Below are positions 23,090 through 32,045 of a stretch of DNA of 64,000 bases, piece after piece (position 1 is the stretch's first letter; every line of letters starts with the position of its first letter). The notes beneath the pieces were generated by a model that was given only the letters and a program-made list of their open reading frames with translations, had not been told where the DNA came from and made no database searches. The stretch lies in NCBI RefSeq assembly GCF_017526105.1, contig NZ_CP071839.1, forward strand, positions 7,168,001-7,232,000, read 5' to 3'. Origin of the DNA: Streptomyces cyanogenus. GTDB taxonomy: Bacteria; Actinomycetota; Actinomycetes; Streptomycetales; Streptomycetaceae. Position numbers and translations under genes: made by a program.

Positions 23090-24163
23090 CTACGACCCGC
23101 TCCCCGCGAGGCGCAGGGTGCGTTCGGCCAGCGCACTGATCCGTACGCCGTCGAAGCCGAACACCGCGCTGCGCACCGTGTCCTCCAGCGGGTCCCGCCA
23201 GCGCGCCGGGATCGCGTCCGCCCCGGTGAGGACGCCGGCCACGGAACCGGCCGTCGCCCCGTTGGAGTCGGTGTCCAGGCCGCCGCGCACGGTCAGCGCG
23301 ATGGTCCGGGTGAAGTCGCCGTCGCCGTACAGCAGCCCGGCGGTGAGCACGGCGGCGTTCGGCACCGTGTGGATCCAGCCGAGGCCGGCGGTCTCCTCGG
23401 CCACCGTGGCCAGCGTCTCCTCCCAGGGCAGCCGCGTCTCGTGCAGGGACGCCACCCGCCGTACCGTCCGGGCCAGCCGGCTGCTCGCCGGGACGACCGT
23501 CAGCGCGGTGTCCAGGGCGTCCCGCACCGTCGGGGCGGTGAAGGCGGCCGAGATCAGCGCGGCGGCCCACATCGCGCCGTAGACGCCGTTGCCGGTGTGC
23601 GAGAGCACCGCGTCCCGGCGGGCCAGACCTGCGGCCCGGACGGGATCGCCGGGGCAGGTCCAGCCGAAGACGTCGGCGCGGATCAACGCCCCGATCCACT
23701 CCTGGTACGGGTTGTCGTACGTCGCCGTCAGCGGCGGTTTCAGCCCGTTCGCGAGGTTGCGGTACGCGGCCCGTTCCGCCGTGAACGTCTGCAGGTACGG
23801 CAGTCTGAGCAGCCACAGGTCGCCGACCTGCTCGGTGCTGAAGCCGAAGCCGTGCGTCTCCAGCAGGTGCAGGCCGAGGATCGCGTAGTCGACGTCGTCG
23901 TCGCGGCAGCTGCCGTGGATCCGGCCGCGCACGCAGCAGCGCCACTCCGGGCGCAGCACCGCGGCCTCGGCCGGGTCGGCGGGCTCGGGGAGGTAGTCGG
24001 TCAGGGGCAGGGCCGCGGCCCGGCGCAGATAGCCGTCGATGCGGTCGCGGGTCCACACCTCGCCCTGCTCGACCGGCTTGCCGAGCATGTTGCCCGCGAT
24101 CCGGCCGAGCCAGCCGCCGTGGATGCGGTCGGCGAGGTCCCCTCCGGGGCGCTCGGTGCTCAT
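23090..24163 (-). CDS. ADP-ribosylglycohydrolase family protein
   Basis: The 357-residue all-helical protein has the metal-binding ends of the family: [17 protein letters not shown] near the start, [26 protein letters not shown]-like sequence ([18 protein letters not shown]), and [20 protein letters not shown] near the C-terminus, whose Asp residues bind magnesium in ARH enzymes. Members remove ADP-ribose from arginine, DNA or small molecules. The ATG at 24163 has a poor binding site. It heads the leftward group with the NUDIX gene. Confidence 0.9.
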   Translation of the reverse strand: MSTERPGGDLADRIHGGWLGRIAGNMLGKPVEQGEVWTRDRIDGYLRRAAALPLTDYLPEPADPAEAAVLRPEWRCCVRGRIHGSCRDDDVDYAILGLHLLETHGFGFSTEQVGDLWLLRLPYLQTFTAERAAYRNLANGLKPPLTATYDNPYQEWIGALIRADVFGWTCPGDPVRAAGLARRDAVLSHTGNGVYGAMWAAALISAAFTAPTVRDALDTALTVVPASSRLARTVRRVASLHETRLPWEETLATVAEETAGLGWIHTVPNAAVLTAGLLYGDGDFTRTIALTVRGGLDTDSNGATAGSVAGVLTGADAIPARWRDPLEDTVRSAVFGFDGVRISALAERTLRLAGSGS

Positions 24164-24312
24164 GACAGAGGTGTACCCGTTCCGACAGGCGGCTCTCAGC
24201 GGCTTCCCAGGGTTCGGGCGGGGCATGACGCCGGAGGTGTCCTGCGGTTATCGTCACAGCGGCGCGACTGGCCCCGACGTGCGCGGGGCCCGGAGAGCAA
24301 GGGGAACACAAG

Positions 24313-25464
24313 GTGGCGGACGCTGCAGTGAACGAGACCCGTCGGGTGCTCATCGCCGCGGACAAGTTCAAGGGCTCGCTGACGGCCGTACAGGTGGCCG
24401 AGCGGGTGACGGCCGGACTGCGCGGGGTCGTGCCGGATCTCCCGGTCGAGGCGCTGCCCGTGGCCGACGGCGGTGACGGGACGGTGGACGCGGCGGTCGC
24501 GGCCGGCTTCGAGCGCCGCGAGGTACGCGTGGCCGGTCCGCTCGGCCAGGAGGTCACGGCCGCGTTCGCGCTGCGCGACGGTACCGCGGTGGTGGAGATG
24601 GCCGAGGCGAGCGGGCTGCAGCGGCTGCCGGCCGGCGTCTTCGCGCCGCTGACCGCATCCACGTACGGCTCCGGGGAGCTGCTGCGCGCCGCGCTGGACG
24701 CGGGCGCGCGGACCATCGTGTTCGGCGTCGGCGGCAGCGCCACGACGGACGGCGGCGCGGGCATGCTGTCCGCGCTGGGCGCGCGGTTCCTGACCGAGGA
24801 GGGGGAGCCGGTGTCCCCGGGCGGCGGCGGACTAGCCGACCTGGCCCGGGCCGACCTCTCCGGTCTCGACCCGCGGCTGTCCTCGGTCGAGCTGGTGCTG
24901 GCCAGCGATGTCGACAATCCGCTGACCGGGCCGAAGGGCGCACCGGCGGTGTACGGCCCGCAGAAGGGGGCCTCGCCGGACGACGTGGAGACGCTGGACG
25001 CCACGCTGGCCCACTTCGCGAAGGTGCTGGAGGCGGAGGCCGGGCCGCGGGCCGCCGAGTACGCGGCGGCGCCGGGGGCGGGCGCGGCGGGCGGTATCGG
25101 CTACGGCGCGCTGCTCCTCGGCGCGCGGTTCCGGCCCGGTATCGAGGTCATGCTCGACGTCCTGGGCTTCGCGCCCGCCCTGGAGCGGGCGTCCCTGGTC
25201 ATCACCGGTGAGGGGTCGCTGGACGAGCAGACGCTGCACGGGAAGGCGCCGGCGGGGGTGGCCGCGGCGGCGCGGGCGGCGGGCAAGCAGGTTGTGGCGG
25301 TGTGCGGGCGGCTCGCTCTGCCGACCGAGGCGTTGCTGGGCGCCGGGATCTCCCGGGCCTACCCGCTGACGTCGGTCGAGCCGGACGTGGCCAGGTGCAT
25401 CGCGGAGGCGGGACCGATCCTGGAGCGCGTCGCCGCCCGCATCGCCGAGGACCACCTGGGCTGA
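24313..25464 (+). CDS. glxK: Glycerate kinase
   Basis: The 383-residue protein has the GK-I family pattern: IAADKFKGSLTAVQVAERV, LPVADGGDGTVDA, FGVGGSATTDGGAGMLSALGA, DVDNPLTGPKGA with GPQKGA, and ITGEGSLDEQTLHGKAP. It phosphorylates glycerate to 2-phosphoglycerate. The GTG at 24313 follows AAGGGGA. It is divergent from the ADP-ribosylglycohydrolase gene. The ethylmalonyl-CoA operon 3-9 kb to the right produces glyoxylate, which can be turned into glycerate, so a metabolic link is plausible but not shown by operon structure. Confidence 0.93.
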   Translation: MADAAVNETRRVLIAADKFKGSLTAVQVAERVTAGLRGVVPDLPVEALPVADGGDGTVDAAVAAGFERREVRVAGPLGQEVTAAFALRDGTAVVEMAEASGLQRLPAGVFAPLTASTYGSGELLRAALDAGARTIVFGVGGSATTDGGAGMLSALGARFLTEEGEPVSPGGGGLADLARADLSGLDPRLSSVELVLASDVDNPLTGPKGAPAVYGPQKGASPDDVETLDATLAHFAKVLEAEAGPRAAEYAAAPGAGAAGGIGYGALLLGARFRPGIEVMLDVLGFAPALERASLVITGEGSLDEQTLHGKAPAGVAAAARAAGKQVVAVCGRLALPTEALLGAGISRAYPLTSVEPDVARCIAEAGPILERVAARIAEDHLG

Positions 25465-25466
25465 CC

Positions 25467-25487
25467 TCCGGGGGCGCCGCCCCCGGA
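25467..25487. terminator. GC hairpin after glycerate kinase
   Basis: TCCGGGGGC at 25467-25475 pairs perfectly with GCCCCCGGA at 25479-25487 over a 3-base loop, three bases after the glycerate kinase stop. This is a common Streptomyces terminator form. Confidence 0.65.
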
Positions 25488-25549
25488 CCCTCGGCCTGTG
25501 CGGTGCCCTCAGCCGACCGAGACGGGTGGGCGGGTGGGCGTACGGGAGT

Positions 25550-25568
25550 CTGGGGGCGGAGCCCCCAG
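25550..25568. terminator. Second GC hairpin
   Basis: CTGGGGGC (25550-25557) pairs with GCCCCCAG (25561-25568) around GGA. It lies between two converging genes and resembles the first hairpin. Confidence 0.5.
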
Positions 25569-25583
25569 GGCGTCGGCACAAGC

Positions 25584-25619
25584 GAGGGGCCCCCTACCCA
25601 ACCCGGGTAGGGGGCCCTC
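25584..25619. terminator. Bidirectional terminator between glycerate kinase and pssA
   Basis: The left arm 25584-25599 pairs with 25605-25619 over about 15 base pairs with one bulge and a 5-base loop. It is 13 bases from the stop of the leftward pssA gene and can serve both strands. Confidence 0.75.
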
Positions 25620-25631
25620 GTCCAAGCGCCG

Positions 25632-26486
25632 CTACGGCAACTGCGCCGCCCGGGCCTCGCGGCGGTTGTCGCGGAAGTTGTTCACCCGCCGAGCCGTCGC
25701 GAACAGCGGAATCACCGCGCCCATGACCAGCTGCAGCGCGCACCCCGTCTGGAGCAGCAGCTGACCGCTGGGCGCGTCGAAGGCCCAGGCCGCCAGCAGC
25801 CCCATGGACAGCACGATCCAGCAGAGCATCGCCCCGGCCAGCCGCCCCCGCGGCTTCGGGTACTCCACCCGGCTCACCATCAGCCACGCCGTCCCCAGGA
25901 TCGCCAGCAGCGTCGCCACGAACGGCAGCTCCAGCAGCACGATCGAGACGACGGTCAGCGCGCCGAACGGCGAGGGCATGCCCTGGAACATGCCGTCCTT
26001 CATCGTCACGCAGCTGAACCGGGCCAGTCTGAGGACCACGGCCAGCAGCACCACGATCGCGCCCACCGCCGCCACCCGCTGGTGCGCGTCGTCGGCGACC
26101 ATGCCGTAGACGAGCACGAAGTACGCGGGCGCGAGGCCGAAGCTGATCAGGTCCGACAGGTTGTCCAGCTCCGCACCCATCGGCGAGGAGCGCAGCTTGC
26201 GCGCCACCAGGCCGTCGAACAGGTCGAAGACCGCCGCGCAGAGCATCAGGATGACCGCCGTGGCCGCGCTGTGGCGGGCCATGCCGGACTCCTGGCTGCC
26301 GGTGAGGTGCGGGATCAGGATGCCGGTGGTGGTGAAGTACACCGCCATGAAGCCGCACGTGGCGTTGCCCAGGGTGAGGGTGTCCGCTATCGACAGGCGG
26401 AGCGAGAGAGGCATCTCCTCCTCGTCGTCCGCCTCGTCGGCCTCGGGCACCCAGCCCGCCTGGGTCTCCGGATCAATCACGGTCAA
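25632..26486 (-). CDS. pssA: CDP-diacylglycerol--serine O-phosphatidyltransferase
   Basis: The 284-residue membrane protein carries the CDP-alcohol phosphotransferase signature DLFDGLVARKLRSSPMG followed by AELDNLSD, with all four aspartates. About seven hydrophobic segments follow, and the N-terminus is acidic and cytoplasmic. It makes phosphatidylserine from CDP-diacylglycerol and serine. Its start lies within the 3' end of the psd gene (14-base overlap), so synthesis and decarboxylation are coupled. Three hairpins lie beyond its 3' end. Confidence 0.94.
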   Translation of the reverse strand: MTVIDPETQAGWVPEADEADDEEEMPLSLRLSIADTLTLGNATCGFMAVYFTTTGILIPHLTGSQESGMARHSAATAVILMLCAAVFDLFDGLVARKLRSSPMGAELDNLSDLISFGLAPAYFVLVYGMVADDAHQRVAAVGAIVVLLAVVLRLARFSCVTMKDGMFQGMPSPFGALTVVSIVLLELPFVATLLAILGTAWLMVSRVEYPKPRGRLAGAMLCWIVLSMGLLAAWAFDAPSGQLLLQTGCALQLVMGAVIPLFATARRVNNFRDNRREARAAQLP

Positions 26487-27129
26487 TGCGAGTCACCCCA
26501 GCCACGGTCTTCTGTCCGACCTCGACCGCGACCTCCACGCCCTCGGGCAGGTAGAGGTCGACACGCGAGCCGAAGCGGATCAGACCGATTCGGTCGCCCT
26601 GCTCGACCTTCGTGCCCTCCGGGATGTAGGGCACGATGCGGCGGGCCACCGCGCCGGCGATCTGGATCATCTCGATGTCGCCGAGTTCGGTGTCGAAATG
26701 CCAGACTACGCGCTCGTTGTTCTCGCTCTCCTTGTTGAAAGCCGGAACAAAGCCGCCGGGGATGTGCTCGACCGACGTCACGGTGCCCGCGAGGGGCGCG
26801 CGGTTGACGTGGACGTTGAGCGGGCTCATGAAGATCGCGACGCGGGTGCGCCCGTCCTTCCACGGCATGATGCTCTGCACCACACCGTCGGCGGGCGAGA
26901 TGACCCGGCCCGGGGCGATCTCGCGCTCGGGGTCGCGGAAGAACCACAGCATGCCCGCCGCGAGCGCGGTGGCGGGCACGGCCACGGCCTTGGCGACGCC
27001 CGAGCGGCGGGCGCGGACCAGGCTGAGGGCTGCGGTGGCGACGGTCGGGAGAAGCCACGGCGATGCTCCGCGCGCGAGGCGTGCGCCTACCAGGCTGTCG
27101 CGGTGTGCAGAGGTTTGGCTGTGGGGCAT
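26473..27129 (-). CDS. psd: Phosphatidylserine decarboxylase
   Basis: The 218-residue protein belongs to the short PSD-A-like form. One membrane helix or hydrophobic stretch lies near residues 15-50, then WFFRDPEREI, SPADGVVQ, IFMSPLNVHVNRAP, GTVTSVEHIPGGF and, near the C-terminus, IRFGSRVDLYLP. The Gly-Ser of FGS is the self-cleavage site that yields the pyruvoyl group. It converts phosphatidylserine to phosphatidylethanolamine. The ATG at 27129 follows GAAGG. It precedes and overlaps pssA. Confidence 0.94.
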   Translation of the reverse strand: MPHSQTSAHRDSLVGARLARGASPWLLPTVATAALSLVRARRSGVAKAVAVPATALAAGMLWFFRDPEREIAPGRVISPADGVVQSIMPWKDGRTRVAIFMSPLNVHVNRAPLAGTVTSVEHIPGGFVPAFNKESENNERVVWHFDTELGDIEMIQIAGAVARRIVPYIPEGTKVEQGDRIGLIRFGSRVDLYLPEGVEVAVEVGQKTVAGVTRIDRD

Positions 27130-27251
27130 GGATGACCTTCGTAGCGGATGATGCCGCGCTCTGACGGGGGACGGCGGCTTTCCCGGGATCGTACCGGGCG
27201 CGGGCCGCAACTCGGCAAGCGAGGAAGCCGAGTCGGCGGCCGAAGAGTGTC

Positions 27252-27290
27252 TACGGGGTGTGATCTTCTTCTCGAAGAAAACACCCCGTA
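27252..27290 (-). terminator. Terminator of the ethylmalonyl-CoA operon
   Basis: TACGGGGTGT (27252-27261) pairs perfectly with ACACCCCGTA (27281-27290), and an inner TTCTT/AAGAA stem closes on a CTCG loop. It starts ten bases beyond the stop of the last operon gene (27300). Confidence 0.85.
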
Positions 27291-27299
27291 ACCGGACAA

Positions 27300-28505
27300 T
27301 CAGCCCTGGAATCGATACTCCTCCAGCAGCCTGCGCCCGATGATCATTTTCTGGATCTCGGCGGTGCCTTCACCGATGAGCAGCATCGGGGCCTCACGGT
27401 AGAGGCGCTCGATCTCGTACTCCTTGGAGAAGCCGTAGCCGCCGTGGATCCGGAAGGCGTCCTCCACGACCTCCTTGCAGTACTCGGAGGCCAGGTACTT
27501 CGCCATGCCGGCTTCGAGGTCGTTTCGTTCCCCGGAGTCCTTTTTGCGGGCTGCGTTGACCATCATCGCATGCGCGGCCTCGACCTTGGTGGCCATCTCG
27601 GCCAGCTTGAACTGGATGGCCTGGTGCTGGGCGATCGGCTTGCCGAAGGTGTGCCGCTGCTGGGCGTACTGGACGCCGAGCTCGAAGGCGCGCTGGGCGA
27701 CGCCGCAGCCACGCGCGGCGACGTTGACACGGCCGACCTCCACGCCGTCCATCATTTGGTAAAAACCTCGGCCGGTGACCCCACCGAGCACCCGGTCGGC
27801 CGGAATGCGCAGGCCGTCCATGATCAGCTCGGTGGTGTCGACGCCCTTGTAGCCCATCTTGTCGATCTTGCCGGGGATGGTGAGGCCCGGGCGGACCTCG
27901 CCGAAGCCCGGCTCCTTCTCGATCAGGAAGGTGGTCATCGACTTGTGCGGGGCCGTGCCCTCGGGGTGTCCTTCGTCACTGCGGACCAGGACGGCCACGA
28001 GCGAGGACGTGCCGCCGTTGGTCAGCCACATCTTCTGGCCGTTCAGGACGTACTCGTCGCCGTCCTTGACCGCCTTCGACGTGATGGCGGACACGTCCGA
28101 GCCCAGGCCCGGCTCCGACATCGAGAAGGCGCCCCGGATGTCGCCGGCCGCCATCCGCGGCAGGAAGTGGTCCTTCTGCTCCTGCGTGCCGTGCTGCTTG
28201 AGCATGTACGCGACGATGAAGTGGGTGTTGATGATGCCGGACACCGACATCCAGCCACGGGCGATCTCCTCCACGCACAGCGCGTAGGTGAGGAGGGACT
28301 CGCCCAGACCCCCGTACTCCTCGGGGATCATCAGACCGAACAGACCCAGCTCCTTGAGCCCGTCCACGATCTGCTGCGGATACTCGTCGCGGTGCTCCAG
28401 CTCGGTCGCGACCGGGATGATCTCCTTGTCGACAAAGTCACGGACCGTCGAGAGGATCTCCTGCTGGACGTCGGTCAGACCGGCGGTCTGGGCGAGACGG
28501 GCCAT
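27300..28505 (-). CDS. mcd: Acyl-CoA dehydrogenase, likely methylsuccinyl-CoA dehydrogenase
   Basis: The 401-residue flavoprotein has the standard family blocks: FGLMIPEEYGGLGESLLTY, AFSMSEPGLGSDVSAI, MWLTNGGTSSL, RHTFGKPIAQHQAIQFKLAEM and the C-terminal IHGGYGFSKEYEIERLYREA with GEGTAEIQKMII. In the ethylmalonyl-CoA pathway methylsuccinyl-CoA is oxidised to mesaconyl-CoA by such an enzyme. The assignment rests on its place as last gene of the ccr-ecm-citE-maoC operon. Proteobacterial Mcd proteins are longer (about 550). It starts three bases after the maoC stop, so it is co-translated. Confidence 0.85.
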   Translation of the reverse strand: MARLAQTAGLTDVQQEILSTVRDFVDKEIIPVATELEHRDEYPQQIVDGLKELGLFGLMIPEEYGGLGESLLTYALCVEEIARGWMSVSGIINTHFIVAYMLKQHGTQEQKDHFLPRMAAGDIRGAFSMSEPGLGSDVSAITSKAVKDGDEYVLNGQKMWLTNGGTSSLVAVLVRSDEGHPEGTAPHKSMTTFLIEKEPGFGEVRPGLTIPGKIDKMGYKGVDTTELIMDGLRIPADRVLGGVTGRGFYQMMDGVEVGRVNVAARGCGVAQRAFELGVQYAQQRHTFGKPIAQHQAIQFKLAEMATKVEAAHAMMVNAARKKDSGERNDLEAGMAKYLASEYCKEVVEDAFRIHGGYGFSKEYEIERLYREAPMLLIGEGTAEIQKMIIGRRLLEEYRFQG

Positions 28506-28508
28506 GGC

Positions 28509-29033
28509 CTACTTCTCCGTCTTTTCCGTAGGTGCGTTCAGTTCCGGGCGGCCCGGCTGCTCGCCGCCGCGCTCCTTGATGTACGTCTCGGTGGGCACCA
28601 TCACCTTGCGGCGGAAGACGCACACCAGGGTGCCGTCCTGCTTGTAGCCCTTGGTCTCGACGTAGACGATGCCGCGGTCGTTCTTCGACTTCGACGGCCA
28701 CTTGTCCAGCACGGTCGTCTCGCCGTAGATCGTGTCGCCGTGGAAGGTCGGCGCCACGTGCTTCAGCGACTCGATCTCCAGGTTGGCGATCGCCTTGCCG
28801 GAGATGTCCGGGACGGACATGCCGAGCAGGAGGGAGTAGATGTAGTTCCCGACGACGACGTTCTTGCCGAAGTCCGTCGTCTTCTCCGCATAGTTGGTGT
28901 CCATGTGGAGCGGGTGGTGGTTCATGGTGAGGAGACAGAACAGGTGGTCGTCGTACTCCGTGACCGTCTTGCCCGGCCAGTGCTTGTACGTCGCCCCGAC
29001 CTCGAACTCCTCGTACGTGCGTCCGAACTGCAT
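28509..29033 (-). CDS. MaoC-family hydratase, likely mesaconyl-CoA hydratase
   Basis: The 174-residue protein is a single hot-dog domain: YDDHLFCLLTMNHHPLHMDTNYA contains the hydratase Asp/His pattern, and FGKNVVVGNYIYSLLLGMSVPDISG, HVAPTFHGDTIYGETTV and GTLVCVFRRKVMVP follow. In the pathway mesaconyl-CoA is hydrated to beta-methylmalyl-CoA. Rhodobacter uses a double-length hydratase, so this short form may act as a dimer. The start at 29033 is five bases after the citE stop. The Asp/Glu-rich tail is short. Confidence 0.85.
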   Translation of the reverse strand: MQFGRTYEEFEVGATYKHWPGKTVTEYDDHLFCLLTMNHHPLHMDTNYAEKTTDFGKNVVVGNYIYSLLLGMSVPDISGKAIANLEIESLKHVAPTFHGDTIYGETTVLDKWPSKSKNDRGIVYVETKGYKQDGTLVCVFRRKVMVPTETYIKERGGEQPGRPELNAPTEKTEK

Positions 29034-29038
29034 CGCGC

Positions 29039-30004
29039 TCAGGCCTCCGGGATCTCGAACGTCGACGTACGGGTCATCCCCGCCGCCCGCCCCTTGCCGG
29101 CGATGACCAGGGCCATCTTGCGGCTGGCCTCGTCGATCATCTCGTCGCCGAGCATCGCGGAGCCCTTCTTGCCGCCCGCCTCGGACGTGTAGTAGTCGTA
29201 CGCGTCCAGGATCAGCTCGGCGTGGTCGTAGTCCTCCTGGGAGGGCGAGAAGATCTCGTTGGACGCCTCCACCTGGCCCGGGTGCAGCACCCACTTGCCG
29301 TCGAAGCCGAGCGCGGCGGCGCGCTGCGCCACCTCGCGGTAGCCCTCGACGTTGCGGATCTGCAGGTAGGGACCGTCGATCGCCTGGAGGTTGTTGGCGC
29401 GGGCGGCCATCAGGATCTTCATCAGGATGTAGTGGTAGGCGTCCGCCGGGTAGCCGGGCGGCTGCTCGCCCACGACCAGGGACTTCATGTTGATGGAGGC
29501 CATGAAGTCGGCCGGGCCGAAGATGATCGTCTCCAGGCGCGGGGAGGCCTGCGCGATCGCGTTGACGTTGTTCAGGCCCTGCGCGTTCTCGATCTGCGCC
29601 TCGATGCCGATCTTGCCGACCTCGAAGCCCATGGTCTTCTCGATCTGCGTCAGCAGCAGGTCCAGCGCGACGACCTGCTCGGCGTTCTGCACCTTCGGCA
29701 GCATGATGCAGTCGAGGTTCTGGCCGGCGCCCTCGACGACCGTCACGACGTCGCGGTACGTCCACTCGGTCGTCCAGTCGTTGACGCGCACGACCCGCGT
29801 CTTGCCCGTCCAGTCGCCCTCGTTGAGGAACTTGACGATGGTGTGCCGCGCCTCGGGCTTGGCGAGCGGCGCGCACGCGTCCTCCAGGTCCAGGAAGACC
29901 TGGTCCGCGGGGAGGCCCTGCGCCTTCTCCAGGAAGCGCGGGTTGCTGCCCGGTACGGCCAGGCAGGAGCGCCGCGGGCGAAGGCGGTTGACAGGGGTCG
30001 TCAT
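29039..30004 (-). CDS. CitE-like lyase, likely malyl-CoA/beta-methylmalyl-CoA lyase
   Basis: The 321-residue TIM-barrel protein has the HpcH/HpaI and CitE family pattern: SCLAVPGSNPRFLEKA, DQVFLDLEDACAPLAKPEAR, RVVRVNDWTTEWTYRD, GIEAQIENAQGL with metal-binding Glu, IFGPADFMASI and GKWVLHPGQVEASNEIFSP. It would cleave beta-methylmalyl-CoA to glyoxylate and propionyl-CoA. Its ATG overlaps the stop of the ecm gene (ATGA), a sign of coupled translation. True citrate lyase partners are absent. Confidence 0.88.
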   Translation of the reverse strand: MTTPVNRLRPRRSCLAVPGSNPRFLEKAQGLPADQVFLDLEDACAPLAKPEARHTIVKFLNEGDWTGKTRVVRVNDWTTEWTYRDVVTVVEGAGQNLDCIMLPKVQNAEQVVALDLLLTQIEKTMGFEVGKIGIEAQIENAQGLNNVNAIAQASPRLETIIFGPADFMASINMKSLVVGEQPPGYPADAYHYILMKILMAARANNLQAIDGPYLQIRNVEGYREVAQRAAALGFDGKWVLHPGQVEASNEIFSPSQEDYDHAELILDAYDYYTSEAGGKKGSAMLGDEMIDEASRKMALVIAGKGRAAGMTRTSTFEIPEA

Positions 30005-32028
30005 GCGGGGACCTCCAGGGGGTCGAGCTTGTTCGCTTTCCGGATCTCGTCGACGATGCGGCCGATGATCCCGGTGATGTCGAAGTCCTTCGGGGTGAAC
30101 ACCGCGGCCACTCCGGCAGCCCTGAGCTGTTCGGCGTCACCGTTCGGGATGATGCCACCTGCGATCACGGGTATATCTGTGGCACCGGCCACACGCAGCC
30201 GCTGGAGCACGTCGGGGACCAGCTGGGCGTGCGAGCCGGACAGGATCGACAGGCCGACGGCGTGCACGTCCTCGGCCAGGGCCGCGTCCACGATCTGCTC
30301 CGGGGTGAGCCGGATGCCCTGGTAGACCACCTCGAAGCCGGCGTCCCGCGCGCGGACCGCTATCTGCTCGGCGCCGTTGGAGTGGCCGTCCAGGCCCGGC
30401 TTGCCGACCAGGAAGCGCAGCTTGCCGACGCCCAGGTCGCGGGCGGTGGCGTCCACCTTGGCGCGGACCTCGGCCATGGCCGAGCCCTGCTCGGCGGGAA
30501 CGGCCACCGGCGCGGACGAGACCCCGGTGGGCGCCCGGTACTCGCCGAACACCTCGCGCAGGGCGCCCGCCCACTCGCCGGTGGTGACCCCGGCGCGGGC
30601 GCACTCCAGCGTGGCCTCCATGAGGTTGCCGGTGCCCTTGGCGGCCTCCTTCAGCCGCTCCAGCGCCTTGCAGGGCCGCGGGTGGTTGAAGGGCGGCTGG
30701 TAGCGGGTGTCCCGCCACTTGCGCAGCGACTCGACGACCCGGGTCTCGACCTCCGGGTCCACCGTCTGGATCGCGGTGTCCAGGTCGGCCGTGAGCGGGT
30801 TCGGCTCGGTGCCCTCGAAGATGTTGACGCCGACGATCTTCTCCTCGCCGGACTCGATCCGGGCCCGGCGCTCGGCGTGCGAGGCGACCAGCTGCGACTT
30901 CAGGTAGCCGGACTCCACGGCGGCCAGCGCGCCACCCATCTCCTGGATGCGGTCGATCTCCGCGAGGACCTCCTCGACCAGCTGGTCCACCTTCGCCTCG
31001 ATCACCTTCGAGCCCTCGAAGATGTCGTCGTACTCCAGCAGGTCGCTCTCGTAGGCCAGCACCTGCTGGATGCGCAGGCTCCACTGCTGGTCCCAGGGCC
31101 GGGGCAGGCCGAGGGCCTCGTTCCAGGCGGGCAGCTGCACGGCACGCGCGCGTGCGTCCTTGGAGAGGGTCACGGCCAGCATCTCCAGCACGATCCGCTG
31201 GACGTTGTTCTCCGGCTGCGCCTCGGTCAGGCCGAGCGAGTTGACCTGGACGCCGTAGCGGAAGCGGCGCTGCTTGGGGTTCTCGATGCCGTAGCGCTCG
31301 CGCGTGATCTTGTCCCAGATGCGGCCGAACGCCCGCATCTTGCACATCTCCTCGATGAAGCGGACGCCCGCGTTCACGAAGAAGGAGATGCGGGCGACCA
31401 CGTCACCCATGCGCTCCTGCGGCACCTGGCCGGAGTCGCGCACGGCGTCGAGCACGGCGATCGCCGTGGACATCGCGTACGCGATCTCCTGCACCGGCGT
31501 GGCCCCGGCCTCCTGCAGGTGGTAGCTGCAGATGTTGATCGGGTTCCACTTCGGGATGTGGGAGACCGTGTACGCGATCATGTCCGTCGTCAGCCGGAGC
31601 GAGGGCCCCGGCGGGAACACGTGGGTGCCCCGGGAGAGGTACTCCTTGACGATGTCGTTCTGGGTCGTGCCCTGGAGCTTGGTGATGTCCGCGCCCTGCT
31701 CCTCGGCGACGACCTGGTAGAGCGCCAGCAGCCACATGGCAGTGGCGTTGATCGTCATCGAGGTGTTCATCTGCTCCAGGGGGATGTCCTGGAACAGCCG
31801 GCGCATGTCACCGAGGTGCGCGACGGGCACGCCCACCCGGCCGACCTCGCCGCGCGCGAGGATGTGGTCGGGGTCGTAGCCGGTCTGCGTCGGCAGGTCG
31901 AACGCCACCGACAGGCCGGTCTGGCCCTTGGCGAGATTGCGCCGGTACAGCTCGTTGGACGCCTCGGCCGTGGAGTGGCCGGCGTACGTCCGCATGAGCC
32001 ACGGACGGTCCTTCTGACGCTCTGTCAT
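30001..32028 (-). CDS. ecm: Ethylmalonyl-CoA mutase (coenzyme B12-dependent)
   Basis: The 675-residue protein starts at ATG 32028 with GGAG eight bases upstream. The N-terminal acyl-CoA mutase barrel includes RPWLMRTYAGHSTAEASN, SVAFDLPTQTGYDPDH, TTQNDIVKEYLSRGTHVFPP and NICSYHLQEAGATPVQE. The C-terminal B12 domain has KPGLDGHSNGAEQIA, with the cobalt-binding His of DxHxxG, followed by LSILSGSHAQLVPDV and VIAGGIIP. It rearranges ethylmalonyl-CoA to methylsuccinyl-CoA; old annotations call it MeaA or methylmalonyl-CoA mutase. I looked for a cobalamin riboswitch upstream and saw none. It sits 17 bases after ccr. Confidence 0.92.
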   Translation of the reverse strand: MTERQKDRPWLMRTYAGHSTAEASNELYRRNLAKGQTGLSVAFDLPTQTGYDPDHILARGEVGRVGVPVAHLGDMRRLFQDIPLEQMNTSMTINATAMWLLALYQVVAEEQGADITKLQGTTQNDIVKEYLSRGTHVFPPGPSLRLTTDMIAYTVSHIPKWNPINICSYHLQEAGATPVQEIAYAMSTAIAVLDAVRDSGQVPQERMGDVVARISFFVNAGVRFIEEMCKMRAFGRIWDKITRERYGIENPKQRRFRYGVQVNSLGLTEAQPENNVQRIVLEMLAVTLSKDARARAVQLPAWNEALGLPRPWDQQWSLRIQQVLAYESDLLEYDDIFEGSKVIEAKVDQLVEEVLAEIDRIQEMGGALAAVESGYLKSQLVASHAERRARIESGEEKIVGVNIFEGTEPNPLTADLDTAIQTVDPEVETRVVESLRKWRDTRYQPPFNHPRPCKALERLKEAAKGTGNLMEATLECARAGVTTGEWAGALREVFGEYRAPTGVSSAPVAVPAEQGSAMAEVRAKVDATARDLGVGKLRFLVGKPGLDGHSNGAEQIAVRARDAGFEVVYQGIRLTPEQIVDAALAEDVHAVGLSILSGSHAQLVPDVLQRLRVAGATDIPVIAGGIIPNGDAEQLRAAGVAAVFTPKDFDITGIIGRIVDEIRKANKLDPLEVPA

Positions 32029-32045
32029 CTTCGACTCTCCGGGCC

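Noticed and set aside
29034-30158. A minus-strand frame extending the maoC gene over citE
   Set aside because: The extension is an out-of-frame reading of the citE gene; maoC begins at the ATG 29033.
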